Below, piece after piece: positions 41,285 through 50,084 of a DNA stretch of 64,000 bases; positions within the stretch are counted from its first letter, which is position 1, and every line of letters starts with the position of its first letter. The notes under the pieces are model-generated. The model was not told the DNA's origin and ran no database searches. It worked only from the letters and a program-made list of their open reading frames with translations. The translations under genes and the position numbers were made by a program. Origin of the DNA: Methylobacter sp. (lineage in GTDB: Bacteria; Pseudomonadota; Gammaproteobacteria; Methylococcales; Methylomonadaceae); the NCBI RefSeq assembly GCF_023227905.1, contig NZ_JALOCF010000019.1:1-64000 (forward strand). The letters run 5' to 3'.

Positions 41285-43971
41285 AACTGCGCCTCCTGAT
41301 TAGCTTTTTTTAAAACCACCTGAGTCCAACCTTGCATAAACTGGAACGCAGGCAATCCCGCCGTGATTCCCAACAAACCGGGAGGCAGCGTAAGCTCGAT
41401 CTGCACCGGAATCTTTACAGCCGAGTTTCCTGCGATGCTGCTGATTTCCACTGGCTCGCCGCTTTCGATTCCCAAAGCTTCAGCATCAGAAGGATTTAAT
41501 AAAACGCAGAAATGGGGCAATCGTTCGGCCACCGACGGCGAATGCAGACTGAGTTCCTCGGTAGCGAAAATATGCGGCAACGGCACGATTCGCCAGCGGC
41601 CCGGCGTCGGCACGAACCCGGGCGGAATATCTTCAAACCAGGCTCGGCTACCGGCCGCTTCGATCAACCTTACCCCTGCATCTCCGCCGGATAGATGCCC
41701 GCCTGTTTCCTGCTGGAATTTATTGATCGCCTGGTTGGAGTTCCACCCCGGCGCCCAAATAACCGGCAATAAAGCCGGCGGCACTTGCGCGGTATCGCCT
41801 TCCATCGAAAAAGCGAACGGCGTTTCGCTGTCTCGAAGCTGGGCAGGTTCGCTGACATTGACATCGGCGTGCATCGCCGTACGGCCGCTGTAACGGTGCG
41901 GTTGCCTTGGGATCTTGCTGCCTTTGACTTTGTAATCCGCCTCCGGCGCGGCACGAACGATATCGGACAGAGTGGGGAAGGCACTTGCGCAAGCGGCTGT
42001 AAGCGCATCGTGATGCGGCCATTGGCAATCGTCCATGACACGGGTCAGCCACTGCCAACCGGCGCATATCGATTCGGCTCCCGGATAAACCGGGAAGTAA
42101 CGCTGAGCCCGTCCTTCGTTATTGACCCAAGTGCCTTCGGATTCGGCGAAAGTCGTCGCCGGCAATACTAGTTCGGCATGACCTGTGGTTTTATTTTCCA
42201 GACTGTCTATCGCCACGACATGATCGGCAAGCTGCAAAAACAAGTCCACGTTGCGAACCGGAGCCCGGCGGTAGAGATCGTTCTCAAGAATGATTACGCT
42301 GTCGGCCAAACCGTTGCCGACCCGCTCGAAAGCTTGCGATAGCGGCCTTCCGCCCATCATGGCCAAACCCAGGCTGTTACATTCGGGAACCGTAAAAGCC
42401 AGTTGTTTGTCGGCTGACGGCAGCGCCTTGGCGACGTTATAGGCGGCCTGGATAACCGCAAGGCTTGCGCAGCCGGTTCCCGACACGATCAATGGGCGCT
42501 CTGCCTGTCTCAAGGCGTCGGCAATGCTTTTAGCCAGCGCTTGTTCGGCATCGCCTAGAGCGGCAGGCGCGGGAGCCGAGGGATCGAGCTGATGGGCGAT
42601 CGCAAAACCCAGGCGGGCAATGTCTTCCGGGCTGCCCCGGAAAGTTTTCGCGTCGACATCATCCAGGCGCGTTGCGCAAATGCTGGCGATAAACACCGGC
42701 GTTGAAACATGTTTATCTAAATTCCTGATCGCAATATCCTGCCAAGGCGCTATGTGCACTTTAAGACCAAGGTCGAACGAGGCGTTGCGCGCCGCCTGAC
42801 GCAGCGACAGCGCCAGCCTTGGGGCGCTGTGGGTGACGTCTTCGCCGAGAATCAGCACTGCATCGGCTTGTTCAACTTCGCGCAGGGACGGCGAATGAAT
42901 GCCGCCGTGCGTCATCAGTTCGACAATGGTGTTAAGTAAGCTATGTTCGGTATCATCCAGACCGAGGAAGAAGTTTTCTTCACCGACCAGCGCGCGCAGC
43001 GCAAAATTGGCTTCCAGCGAGGCGCGCGGCGAAGCGATGCCTATCGGCGGTTTGGCGCTTTTCAGCAGGTTGCGGAAATGAATTTCCGCAGTATCGACAG
43101 TGATATCCGGATAGCCTTTGAGCTGGGCTTTCCGGATGCGCTCGGGACTGTTGACGAAGCCATAGCCGAAACGCCCCCTATCGCAGAGAAAGTAGCCGTT
43201 GATATCGCCGTTATAACGGTTGATGATCCGCCTGAGCTCTCCGTAGCGTTCGCCCGGCGCGGTATTGCAGCCCAGGCCGCAATGAACGCAAACCGACGGC
43301 GCGGTTTGCAAATCCCATTTGCGGACATAATGCGCGCTGAAGGTCTTGTCGGTGAACACCCCGGTGGGGCAGACTTCGACCAAGTTGCCGCTGAATTCGT
43401 TTTCCAGCGCGCCATCCTCGAAACGGCCGAAATAGACGTTGTTATGTACGCCCAAAACTTGCAGATCTTTGCCTCCGGCGTAATCGTCATAAAAACGCAC
43501 GCAACGGTAGCAGGCGATGCAACGGTTCATTTCGTGATTGATAAACGGGCCGAGATCCTGGTTGTTATGGGTTCGTTTCAGGCCCCGGTAACGCCGGAAA
43601 GTATGGCCGGTCATGACCGTCATATCCTGCAAATGACATTCGCCGCCTTCCTCGCAGACCGGGCAGTCGTGGGGATGATTGGTCATCAGCAGCTCGATAT
43701 TGTCGCTACGGAACTTTTGCGCCTGTTCCGCATCCAAGGAAACACGCAAGCCCTCGGCTAGCGGCGTCATGCAGGCCATGACCAGCCGTCCGCGCAGGTC
43801 TTCCGCATCCTTGTACTGAATGACTGCGCATTGCCGGCAAGCGCCCGCCGAGCCCAATGCCGGATGCCAGCAAAAATAAGGCAGGTTCAGACCCAGCGAC
43901 AGGCAGGCGGACAGCAGGTTGTCGCCGTCCTGAACGTCATACGACCGGCCGTCGATTTCGATGCGGGCCAT
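41281..43971 (-). CDS. nuoG: NADH-quinone oxidoreductase subunit G
   Basis: 896 residues, the iron-sulphur and molybdopterin-like subunit. The N-terminal 2Fe-2S motif is in CWHPALGSAGACRQC, then HPHDCPVCEEGGEC (His-ligated cluster N5 region), CIACYRCVRFYDDYAG and CVHCGLGCN plus CDRGRFG, the extra N7 cluster cysteines found in E. coli-like enzymes. The rest is a degenerate molybdopterin-oxidoreductase domain. It starts directly at the nuoF stop (one-base overlap). Confidence 0.96.
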   Translation of the reverse strand: MARIEIDGRSYDVQDGDNLLSACLSLGLNLPYFCWHPALGSAGACRQCAVIQYKDAEDLRGRLVMACMTPLAEGLRVSLDAEQAQKFRSDNIELLMTNHPHDCPVCEEGGECHLQDMTVMTGHTFRRYRGLKRTHNNQDLGPFINHEMNRCIACYRCVRFYDDYAGGKDLQVLGVHNNVYFGRFEDGALENEFSGNLVEVCPTGVFTDKTFSAHYVRKWDLQTAPSVCVHCGLGCNTAPGERYGELRRIINRYNGDINGYFLCDRGRFGYGFVNSPERIRKAQLKGYPDITVDTAEIHFRNLLKSAKPPIGIASPRASLEANFALRALVGEENFFLGLDDTEHSLLNTIVELMTHGGIHSPSLREVEQADAVLILGEDVTHSAPRLALSLRQAARNASFDLGLKVHIAPWQDIAIRNLDKHVSTPVFIASICATRLDDVDAKTFRGSPEDIARLGFAIAHQLDPSAPAPAALGDAEQALAKSIADALRQAERPLIVSGTGCASLAVIQAAYNVAKALPSADKQLAFTVPECNSLGLAMMGGRPLSQAFERVGNGLADSVIILENDLYRRAPVRNVDLFLQLADHVVAIDSLENKTTGHAELVLPATTFAESEGTWVNNEGRAQRYFPVYPGAESICAGWQWLTRVMDDCQWPHHDALTAACASAFPTLSDIVRAAPEADYKVKGSKIPRQPHRYSGRTAMHADVNVSEPAQLRDSETPFAFSMEGDTAQVPPALLPVIWAPGWNSNQAINKFQQETGGHLSGGDAGVRLIEAAGSRAWFEDIPPGFVPTPGRWRIVPLPHIFATEELSLHSPSVAERLPHFCVLLNPSDAEALGIESGEPVEISSIAGNSAVKIPVQIELTLPPGLLGITAGLPAFQFMQGWTQVVLKKANQEAQL

Positions 43972-45311
43972 TACGAAGACTCCTTATGAACGCTCATGAA
44001 ATGATTTCCACCGCTTGCCCCCTCTCCCTCAGGGAGAGGGTTGGGGTGAGGGGATATATAACGCTCAAAATCCTCGCGAAAATACTTCAGCGCGCTTTGC
44101 AATGGCTCCATGGCTCCGGGAGCCAATGCGCAAAAAGTATTTCCGGGGCCCAGCATGCGCGTGAGTCCGGCCAAGGTATCAAGGTCTTCAATGCGCCCCT
44201 TCCCTGCAATGATGTCTTTCAGCAAGGTTACCGTCCACGGCAGTCCGTCCCGGCACGGCGTACACCAGCCGCAGGATTCCTGGGCAAAAAACTGCTCCAG
44301 GTTCAGCACCATTTGTACCGGGCAGGTCTTGTCATCGAGCACGATCATGATCCCAGTACCCATGCGGCTGCCGGCTTTGGCTACAGCATCGTAATCCATG
44401 ACCACGTCCAGATGCTCGGGCAGCAAAAAATCGGTTGACGCGCCGCCGGGCAAGAAGCCGCGCAACTTGTAGCCGTCCTGCATGCCCCCGGCATAGTTCT
44501 CGATAATTTCCCGAATCGGGATGCCCATCGGCAGTTCCCATAAGCCGGGATATTTAACGCGGCCGCTTACCCCGAACAGCTTGGTGCCCTTGTCTGCGCC
44601 CCGGCCCAGCCCCTGATACCAGTCGACGCCGTAATGCAGAATATGCGGCACATTGCATAAGGTTTCGACATTATTGACTACCGTCGGCTTGCCCCAGAGC
44701 CCGGTGACCAACGGAAAAGGCGGCTTGGCGCGGGGCGTGGCCCGCCTTCCCTCAAGGGCATTCAGCAGCGCCGTTTCCTCTCCGCAAATATAACGCCCTG
44801 CGCTGGTATGCAGGGCTATCTCCAGGTTGAAATCGGAATTCAAGATATGTTCGCCCAGGTAGCCCTTGGATCGGGCTTCCTGCAGCGCATTGTCCAGACG
44901 CTGCCGGGCAAGATGATATTCCCCGCGCAGGAAGATATAGGCGGCATTGGCCTGAATCGCATAAGCCGCAATGATCATGCCCTCGATTAACTGGTGCGGG
45001 TCTTGCTCCATCAGCATCCTGTCCTTGAACGTTCCCGGCTCCATTTCATCGGCATTGGCAATCAGGTAGTGGTTTTGTGAAGCTCCGCCATCCAAGGCAA
45101 TCAAACTCCATTTGAGACCGGCACTAAAACCCGATCCGCCACGGCCCCGCAATCCGGCATCCTTGACCCATTGTTGTACGTCTTTCGGTTGCAATTCCGT
45201 AAGCGCCTTGCGCAGCCCTTGATAACCCCCGGTGCTTTCATAATCGGCCAATGTCGCAAAGACGCGGTCCGGGAGGATGTTTTTAGTCAGCGGCTTATTC
45301 ATCTGTTCCAT
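43971..45311 (-). CDS. nuoF: NADH-quinone oxidoreductase subunit F (FMN, NADH-binding)
   Basis: 446 residues. GLRGRGGSGFSAGLKWS binds NADH, the FMN region includes NADEMEPGTFKDR and ESCGWCTPCRDG with the downstream Cys forms the N3 4Fe-4S cluster. The last 25 residues (from SPHPNPLPEGEG) are encoded by a dispersed palindromic repeat and are not family sequence. AAGG nine bases before the ATG at 45311 supports this start. Confidence 0.95.
   Translation of the reverse strand: MEQMNKPLTKNILPDRVFATLADYESTGGYQGLRKALTELQPKDVQQWVKDAGLRGRGGSGFSAGLKWSLIALDGGASQNHYLIANADEMEPGTFKDRMLMEQDPHQLIEGMIIAAYAIQANAAYIFLRGEYHLARQRLDNALQEARSKGYLGEHILNSDFNLEIALHTSAGRYICGEETALLNALEGRRATPRAKPPFPLVTGLWGKPTVVNNVETLCNVPHILHYGVDWYQGLGRGADKGTKLFGVSGRVKYPGLWELPMGIPIREIIENYAGGMQDGYKLRGFLPGGASTDFLLPEHLDVVMDYDAVAKAGSRMGTGIMIVLDDKTCPVQMVLNLEQFFAQESCGWCTPCRDGLPWTVTLLKDIIAGKGRIEDLDTLAGLTRMLGPGNTFCALAPGAMEPLQSALKYFREDFERYISPHPNPLPEGEGASGGNHFMSVHKESS
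44017..44053. repeat. Palindromic repeat translated at the NuoF C-terminus
   Basis: The CCCTCTCCCTCAGGGAGAGGG palindrome plus the TTGGGGTGAGGGG arm. In the minus-strand reading it encodes PHPNPLPEGEG, a peptide known from many genomes where this repeat has invaded coding ends. It lies inside the nuoF frame, just before the stop. Confidence 0.85.
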
Positions 45312-45317
45312 AGCGCG

Positions 45318-45788
45318 TTACCTTCCGAGAATCTCGTTAACGGCATCTTCGGTAAGGTCGAGCCTCAGCTCATCCCCAACCATCGCGACCGGCGCATGGT
45401 CGCAAGCGCCCAGGCAAACAATCGGCAGTACGGTGTATTCGCCGTCCGCAGACATTTCACCCAGTCCGACATTCAGATGACGGCACAGGAGTTCGCCTAC
45501 CCGGTCGCCGCCCAGCATCCAGCAGGTGACACTGTTGCAATAATGGATGACAGTCTTGCCGACCGGTTGGCGGTAGATCAGGTTATAGAAGGTCGCCACC
45601 CCTTCCAGTTGCGCAGGCTGCATATCAAGCAACTCGGCGACAGCAACCAGGCACTCATCGGAAACCCAGCGCCGGTGTTTCTGGACGATTTTCAGCGCCT
45701 CGATAGCAACCGCAGCTTTATCCGGGTAATGGCTTATCTCGGCGTTAATCTCCTGGATTTCTTCGGGGCTTAAAATTAGCTTGTTCAT
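45318..45788 (-). CDS. nuoE: NADH-quinone oxidoreductase subunit E (2Fe-2S)
   Basis: 156 residues, thioredoxin-like with the N1a 2Fe-2S cluster: Cys ligands in CNSVTCW and CLGACDHAPV. Helical N-terminus. It lies between nuoCD and nuoF with one- to six-base gaps. Confidence 0.95.
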   Translation of the reverse strand: MNKLILSPEEIQEINAEISHYPDKAAVAIEALKIVQKHRRWVSDECLVAVAELLDMQPAQLEGVATFYNLIYRQPVGKTVIHYCNSVTCWMLGGDRVGELLCRHLNVGLGEMSADGEYTVLPIVCLGACDHAPVAMVGDELRLDLTEDAVNEILGR

Positions 45789-45789
45789 G

Positions 45790-47577
45790 TCAGCGGTCCA
45801 CGTCAGCCATCACAAAATCGATACTGGCCAATATCGCAATCAGGTCGGCGACCATCATCCCGCGGCACATCATCGGTATCATTTGCAGATGCGGAAAAGA
45901 AGGGGTGCGTATACGGGTGCGGTAGGACATGGTGCCGCCGTCGCTGGTCACATAATAGGCGTTCAAGCCTTTGGTGGCCTCGACGGTTACGCTGGCTTCG
46001 CCGGACGGAATCACCGGCCCCCAGCTGGTATTCAGGAAATGCTGGATAAGGGTTTCTATATCATGCAGCGTTCGGTCTTTGGGCGGCGGCGTGGTCAGCG
46101 GATGATAGGCCTTATGCGGCCCTTCCGGCATGTTATCCACACACTGTTTGATGATGCGCAGGCTTTGGCGCATTTCCTCTACCCGCACGGTGCAACGGTC
46201 GTAACAGTCACCATTATTGGCGGTGGGTATTTCAAATTCGAAATTTTCGTAGCCTGAGTAAGGCCGCGCTTTGCGATAATCCCATGCAAATCCGGTAGCC
46301 CGAAGGTTCGGACCGGTCACGCTCCAATCGATGGCTTCTGCGGTGTTGTAAGCGCCGATTCCCTGTGTCCGGCGCTTCAACGTGCTGTTTTTCAGCACCA
46401 GCTTGTCGTATTGATTCAGCCGGGCCGGAAAATAATCGATAAACTCGCGCAGGCGTTGATCCCATCCTTTGGGCAAGTCCATCGCGACGCCGCCGATCCG
46501 GAAATAACTGGAATGCATGCGCGCGCCAGTGATCGATTCAAGGATATCGAACACCTTTTCGCGGTCGATAAACATATAGAAAATCGGCGACATCTGCCCC
46601 AAGTCCTGGGCATAAGTACCGTAAAACAGCAGGTGGCTGGCAATACGATAGAGCTCGCAGATCATCACGCGGATGACCTGGGCGCGTTCCGGCACTTCGA
46701 TTCCGGCCAACCGCTCCACGGCTAGCACATAAGGCAAGTTGTTCATCGAACCGCCCAGATAATCGACCCGGTCCGTATAAGGAATGTAGGTGTGCCAGGA
46801 CTGGCGTTCGCCCATTTTTTCCGCGCCGCGGTGGTGATAACCGATGTCCGGCAGCGCGTCGACAATCTCTTCGCCATCCAGTTGCAACGCGATACGGAAC
46901 ACGCCATGCACGCTGGGATGATTGGGGCCCAGATTCAGGAACATGAAATCGCTGTCTTCGCTTTGCCGCCGCATGCCCCAATCCTCCGGTATGAAACGCA
47001 AGGCATCCTGTTCGATGTCCTGCTGCTCATCGGAAAGGCTAAAGGGTTCCACTTCGGTCGCGCGGGCATAATGGTCCTTGCGTAACGGATGACCCTGCCA
47101 GGTCGGCGGCATCAGAATGCGCTTCAGATGCGGATGGCCTTCGAAGGTGATGCCGAACATATCCCATACTTCGCGCTCGTACCAATTGGCCGAAGGCCAA
47201 AGGTCGCTGATAGTCGGAAGGGACAAGTCGGGGGCGGTCAACGCAACCTTGAGACGAATGTCTTGGTTGCGGTCAAACGAAAGCAAGTGATAAACAACGG
47301 TAAACTCACTATCGGGGAACCCTTGCCGGTGCGCACGCTGACTCTCGTCAATGGCGGTCAAGTCGAACAGCAAGGTATAGGGAGAAGCCGCCTGCAATTT
47401 TAGATAGCTGAGAATCGTGCGCAGGTTAGTTTTTGAAATCCAAAGCGTGGGGATGCCGTCGCGGGTCGGCTGGATGGTAAAGTCATTAATGCCCGCTCGT
47501 TCTGTCAGTTCGCGTACGATTTGCGGAGCGTCAGAAAGCATGGCGATGCTGTCAGTGTTACCGTCCAATGTGGTCAT
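45790..47577 (-). CDS. nuoCD: NADH-quinone oxidoreductase subunit C/D (fused)
   Basis: 595 residues. NuoC part at about 1-185 (WYEREVWDMFGITFEGHPHLKRILMP) and NuoD part from about 205 (LNLGPNHPSVHGVFRI, YHHRGAEKMGE) to the end. The fused form is known from enterobacteria and others. The quinone-site His and Tyr regions are present. The Shine-Dalgarno (AAGGAG) abuts the ATG directly, so the spacing is unusually short; no better start is visible. Confidence 0.96.
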   Translation of the reverse strand: MTTLDGNTDSIAMLSDAPQIVRELTERAGINDFTIQPTRDGIPTLWISKTNLRTILSYLKLQAASPYTLLFDLTAIDESQRAHRQGFPDSEFTVVYHLLSFDRNQDIRLKVALTAPDLSLPTISDLWPSANWYEREVWDMFGITFEGHPHLKRILMPPTWQGHPLRKDHYARATEVEPFSLSDEQQDIEQDALRFIPEDWGMRRQSEDSDFMFLNLGPNHPSVHGVFRIALQLDGEEIVDALPDIGYHHRGAEKMGERQSWHTYIPYTDRVDYLGGSMNNLPYVLAVERLAGIEVPERAQVIRVMICELYRIASHLLFYGTYAQDLGQMSPIFYMFIDREKVFDILESITGARMHSSYFRIGGVAMDLPKGWDQRLREFIDYFPARLNQYDKLVLKNSTLKRRTQGIGAYNTAEAIDWSVTGPNLRATGFAWDYRKARPYSGYENFEFEIPTANNGDCYDRCTVRVEEMRQSLRIIKQCVDNMPEGPHKAYHPLTTPPPKDRTLHDIETLIQHFLNTSWGPVIPSGEASVTVEATKGLNAYYVTSDGGTMSYRTRIRTPSFPHLQMIPMMCRGMMVADLIAILASIDFVMADVDR

Positions 47578-47603
47578 CTCCTTAATTCATCGATTGAAAT
47601 ATT

Positions 47604-47795
47604 CACCACGAAGCCAAAAGTAGGCGACACGAAGAACACGAAGTAGGTAGGGTACGCATCGCGTACCAATTTCCTGGATCAAATTCCAGAAAGGTACGCG
47701 ATGCGTACCCTACGGTGCTGCAATCTGACAATAAATTTAGTTTGTCTTCGTGTTCTTCGTGTCGCCTAGAAGCGCCTAGTTTTGGCTTCGTGGTG
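47604..47795. repeat. Nested inverted-repeat element between nuoB and nuoCD
   Basis: The outer arms 47604-47619 and 47780-47795 are a perfect 16-bp inverted repeat of the CACCACGAAG family, followed inward by CACGAAGAACACGAAG and its complement. The centre holds two opposed GGTACGC palindromes (47651-47667 and 47693-47709). Almost the whole 244-base gap is this element. Confidence 0.85.
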
Positions 47796-47821
47796 CACAA
47801 ACGGCGCGCCCTACACATCGG

Positions 47822-48463
47822 CTATATCTCGTCCGGACTTCTCAACTGCTGCGTACGCATCCTTTCTTCCGTCAGCAAATCGCGGTAACTGGGTTTGAGT
47901 GGTTTTATCACCGTTTGCTCGCCGACCGTCCAGCTTAACGGGCGCCTTTCCTTGCCTATGGCATCCTGCAACAGCAATAGTCCTTGCTGTAATGCCTCAG
48001 GCCGGGGCGGGCAGCCCGGTACATAAACATCCACCGGCAAAAATTTGTCCACCCCCTGCACGACGCTGTAAATATCGTACATGCCGCCGGAGTTGGCGCA
48101 GGAGCCCATGGAGATGACCCAACGCGGCTCCAGCAACTGGTCGTAGAGCCGCTTGACTACCGGCGCCATTTTCCTGAAAACCGTGCCTGAAATGACGATC
48201 AGGTCTGCCTGACGAGGCGATCCCCGGATCACTTCAGAGCCGAAACGGGCAATGTCATGGCGGCTGGTGAATGCGGTTGCCATCTCCACATAGCAGCAGG
48301 ACAAGCCGAAGTTAAACGGCCAGACCGAATTGGACTGCCCCCAGGCAACCATGTCCTCAAGTTTGGCGAACAGGAAGTTGCGCCGCAACGCCTCTTCATA
48401 AGACTGCTGCCCGGGTTGCGGAGCCGGATCTTTATCCGCCTCGGTTAGAGTCCAATGCTTCAT
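47822..48463 (-). CDS. nuoB: NADH-quinone oxidoreductase subunit B (N2 4Fe-4S)
   Basis: 213 residues. Cluster N2 ligands are the adjacent cysteines in GLSCCYVEM, Cys in GSCANSGGMYD and Cys in VPGCPPRPE. The C-terminus is longer than in E. coli. It starts nine bases after nuoA with a strong AGGAGCAA site. Confidence 0.96.
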   Translation of the reverse strand: MKHWTLTEADKDPAPQPGQQSYEEALRRNFLFAKLEDMVAWGQSNSVWPFNFGLSCCYVEMATAFTSRHDIARFGSEVIRGSPRQADLIVISGTVFRKMAPVVKRLYDQLLEPRWVISMGSCANSGGMYDIYSVVQGVDKFLPVDVYVPGCPPRPEALQQGLLLLQDAIGKERRPLSWTVGEQTVIKPLKPSYRDLLTEERMRTQQLRSPDEI

Positions 48464-48471
48464 AGTTGCTC

Positions 48472-48888
48472 CTATGATCCGCTGTCGGATGAATCAATGC
48501 GCTGCCTGCGGGTGCGCCAATCAAGCGCGCCTATGAACCACAGGTAAATTAATGCCGCGATTAATACGCCGATAAAAATCAACGCTTCGATAAAACCGGC
48601 CCAGCCTGCCTCTTGCAGCGCCACCGACCAGGCGAACAGGAACACGCTTTCCATATCGAAAATAACAAAAAAGATCGCCAGCAAATAAAACTGGACGGAA
48701 AAACGGATATGAACATCACCGACAGGCACGATGCCCGACTCAAAAGGCTCGTCGGCAGCTTTGGCGCGATGCCTCTGCCCGAGCAGATACGCACCGCCGA
48801 GCATGATGCCGGTAATAGCAACTACGGCTCCGAAATAGATGATCAATTGCAGCAGATTGGCGGCGAGAATAGCTTCGGAATTCTGCAT
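48472..48888 (-). CDS. nuoA: NADH-quinone oxidoreductase subunit A
   Basis: 138 residues, three membrane helices. The conserved ESGIVPVGDVHIRFSVQFYLLAIFFVIFDMESVFLFAW loop is present. First gene of the nuo operon; GAGG lies eight bases before the ATG. Confidence 0.95.
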   Translation of the reverse strand: MQNSEAILAANLLQLIIYFGAVVAITGIMLGGAYLLGQRHRAKAADEPFESGIVPVGDVHIRFSVQFYLLAIFFVIFDMESVFLFAWSVALQEAGWAGFIEALIFIGVLIAALIYLWFIGALDWRTRRQRIDSSDSGS

Positions 48889-49487
48889 ATCAAAGAGCCT
48901 CGTTTTATCGATAAACCAATTAAAGATATGAACTCTGCTACGGAAGCGCTTTCAGCCTATGATCCTTTTTCGCGCCAAATGCCCGGCACCGCTGGTAAAG
49001 GCGTTCATGGCCCTGTTTACGTATGATTCCGGCAATATCCAATCCTGAAAATCAGCTGGAATGGATGAGCTGTGTTTACAGGTTAGAGAAGGCTAATCGT
49101 TTGTACAATCCGTAAAAATGCCTATTGATGAGTAGCATTCATTGATATGAGCGTCCCCTCGAAATTGCAAGATTCTATAAACCACCTATTGGGCCTTTGA
49201 CAAGCATGGGCAGCAGGTTGGTGACAGACCGGAAATATGCGCTGTAACGAGCCGCTAAAGCTCGTAGTTATACGTATTGATACTATGGTTTTGTTGTGAA
49301 ATTATAAAACTCGATTTTTCATTGATCCGTTCCGCATACAGGGTGTCGCTGGCGGCAGGGTTCTAGTTTGGCTTGCCGGGTTCGTTCCTGGCTTGAACCG
49401 TAGCCGACACTTAGAAAATAAGCACTGCAATATATCCGACTGCATGTTCAAGAGATAGGCTGCCCAACCGACTGAGGAGAGCCAACG
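48889..49487. other. Intergenic region upstream of nuoA
   Basis: 599 bases between two divergent transcription units. It should hold the nuo promoter (minus strand) and that of the Gly/Tyr-rich lipoprotein gene (plus strand). I found no clear -35/-10 pair, no regulator gene and no large repeat. Confidence 0.4.
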
Positions 49488-49892
49488 ATGAAACGCTTAG
49501 CGATCGCAATCGCCCTTTCAGGCATTATCTGCTCTCTGAATGGTTGTGCCGTTTATGCCCGTCCATACGACAGCGTCGGCATTTCTTATGGTTACGCCCC
49601 TTACGGCGGATACAGCTATGGGACTTATGGGGTTTACGGCCAGTACGGGTATGGTCCCCGCTATTACCGCTACAGTCCGCGCTATTACGGCCACAGATAT
49701 AGTCCACGTTATTATGGTGGAGGCTGGAAGGGCTACGGTCGGCCCAGTTATGGCTGGCAGGGCCGTAGTTGGCAAGGACGGGGTTGGAGAAGCCCGGGAG
49801 TGCAAGGGCGCGGCTGGCGTGGACAAAGTCCGCGAAGCCCGGCTTGGCGAGGAGGAGGCAGAGGTGGCTGGCGAGGACAGGGTTCGCGTTGA
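49488..49892 (+). CDS. Gly/Tyr/Arg-rich secreted lipoprotein
   Basis: 134 residues. A signal segment with lipobox-like LNGC (Cys20) is followed by a tail of low complexity: YGYAPYGGYSYGTYG, then YRYSPRYYGHRYSPRYYGG, then GRSWQGRGWRSPGVQGRGWRGQ. The composition is that of an extended, possibly phase-separating or wall-associated protein. A GAGGAGAG site precedes the ATG. Function unknown. Confidence 0.7.
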   Translation: MKRLAIAIALSGIICSLNGCAVYARPYDSVGISYGYAPYGGYSYGTYGVYGQYGYGPRYYRYSPRYYGHRYSPRYYGGGWKGYGRPSYGWQGRSWQGRGWRSPGVQGRGWRGQSPRSPAWRGGGRGGWRGQGSR

Positions 49893-49947
49893 AGCCTAAG
49901 TTGATGCGGCAAAGCCCGCTCCTTTAGTCCATTCGGTAAATGAGAAA

Positions 49948-50073
49948 ACTGATGTTACGCAGTCAGTTGAATTTAAATTGCTTTAACAAAGGTGTCGCTA
50001 ACGCGACGTTTATTTAAATCGGGTTCTCGCACCCGAAGGCGAGATACTTTTACACCCTGTGCGTAACATCAGT
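49948..50073. repeat. Short ACTGATGTTACGCA inverted-repeat element (MITE-like)
   Basis: 14-bp perfect terminal inverted repeats ACTGATGTTACGCA / TGCGTAACATCAGT (49948-49961 and 50060-50073). The inner sequence (GTCGCTAACGCGAC, GCACCCGAAGGCGAG) is shared with the longer element at 62637-63004 in the opposite orientation. Confidence 0.8.
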
Positions 50074-50084
50074 GAGAAAAGACA

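Noticed and set aside
42943..43761. 272-codon open frame on the plus strand
   Set aside because: Antisense to nuoG; GC-rich shadow frame without family features.
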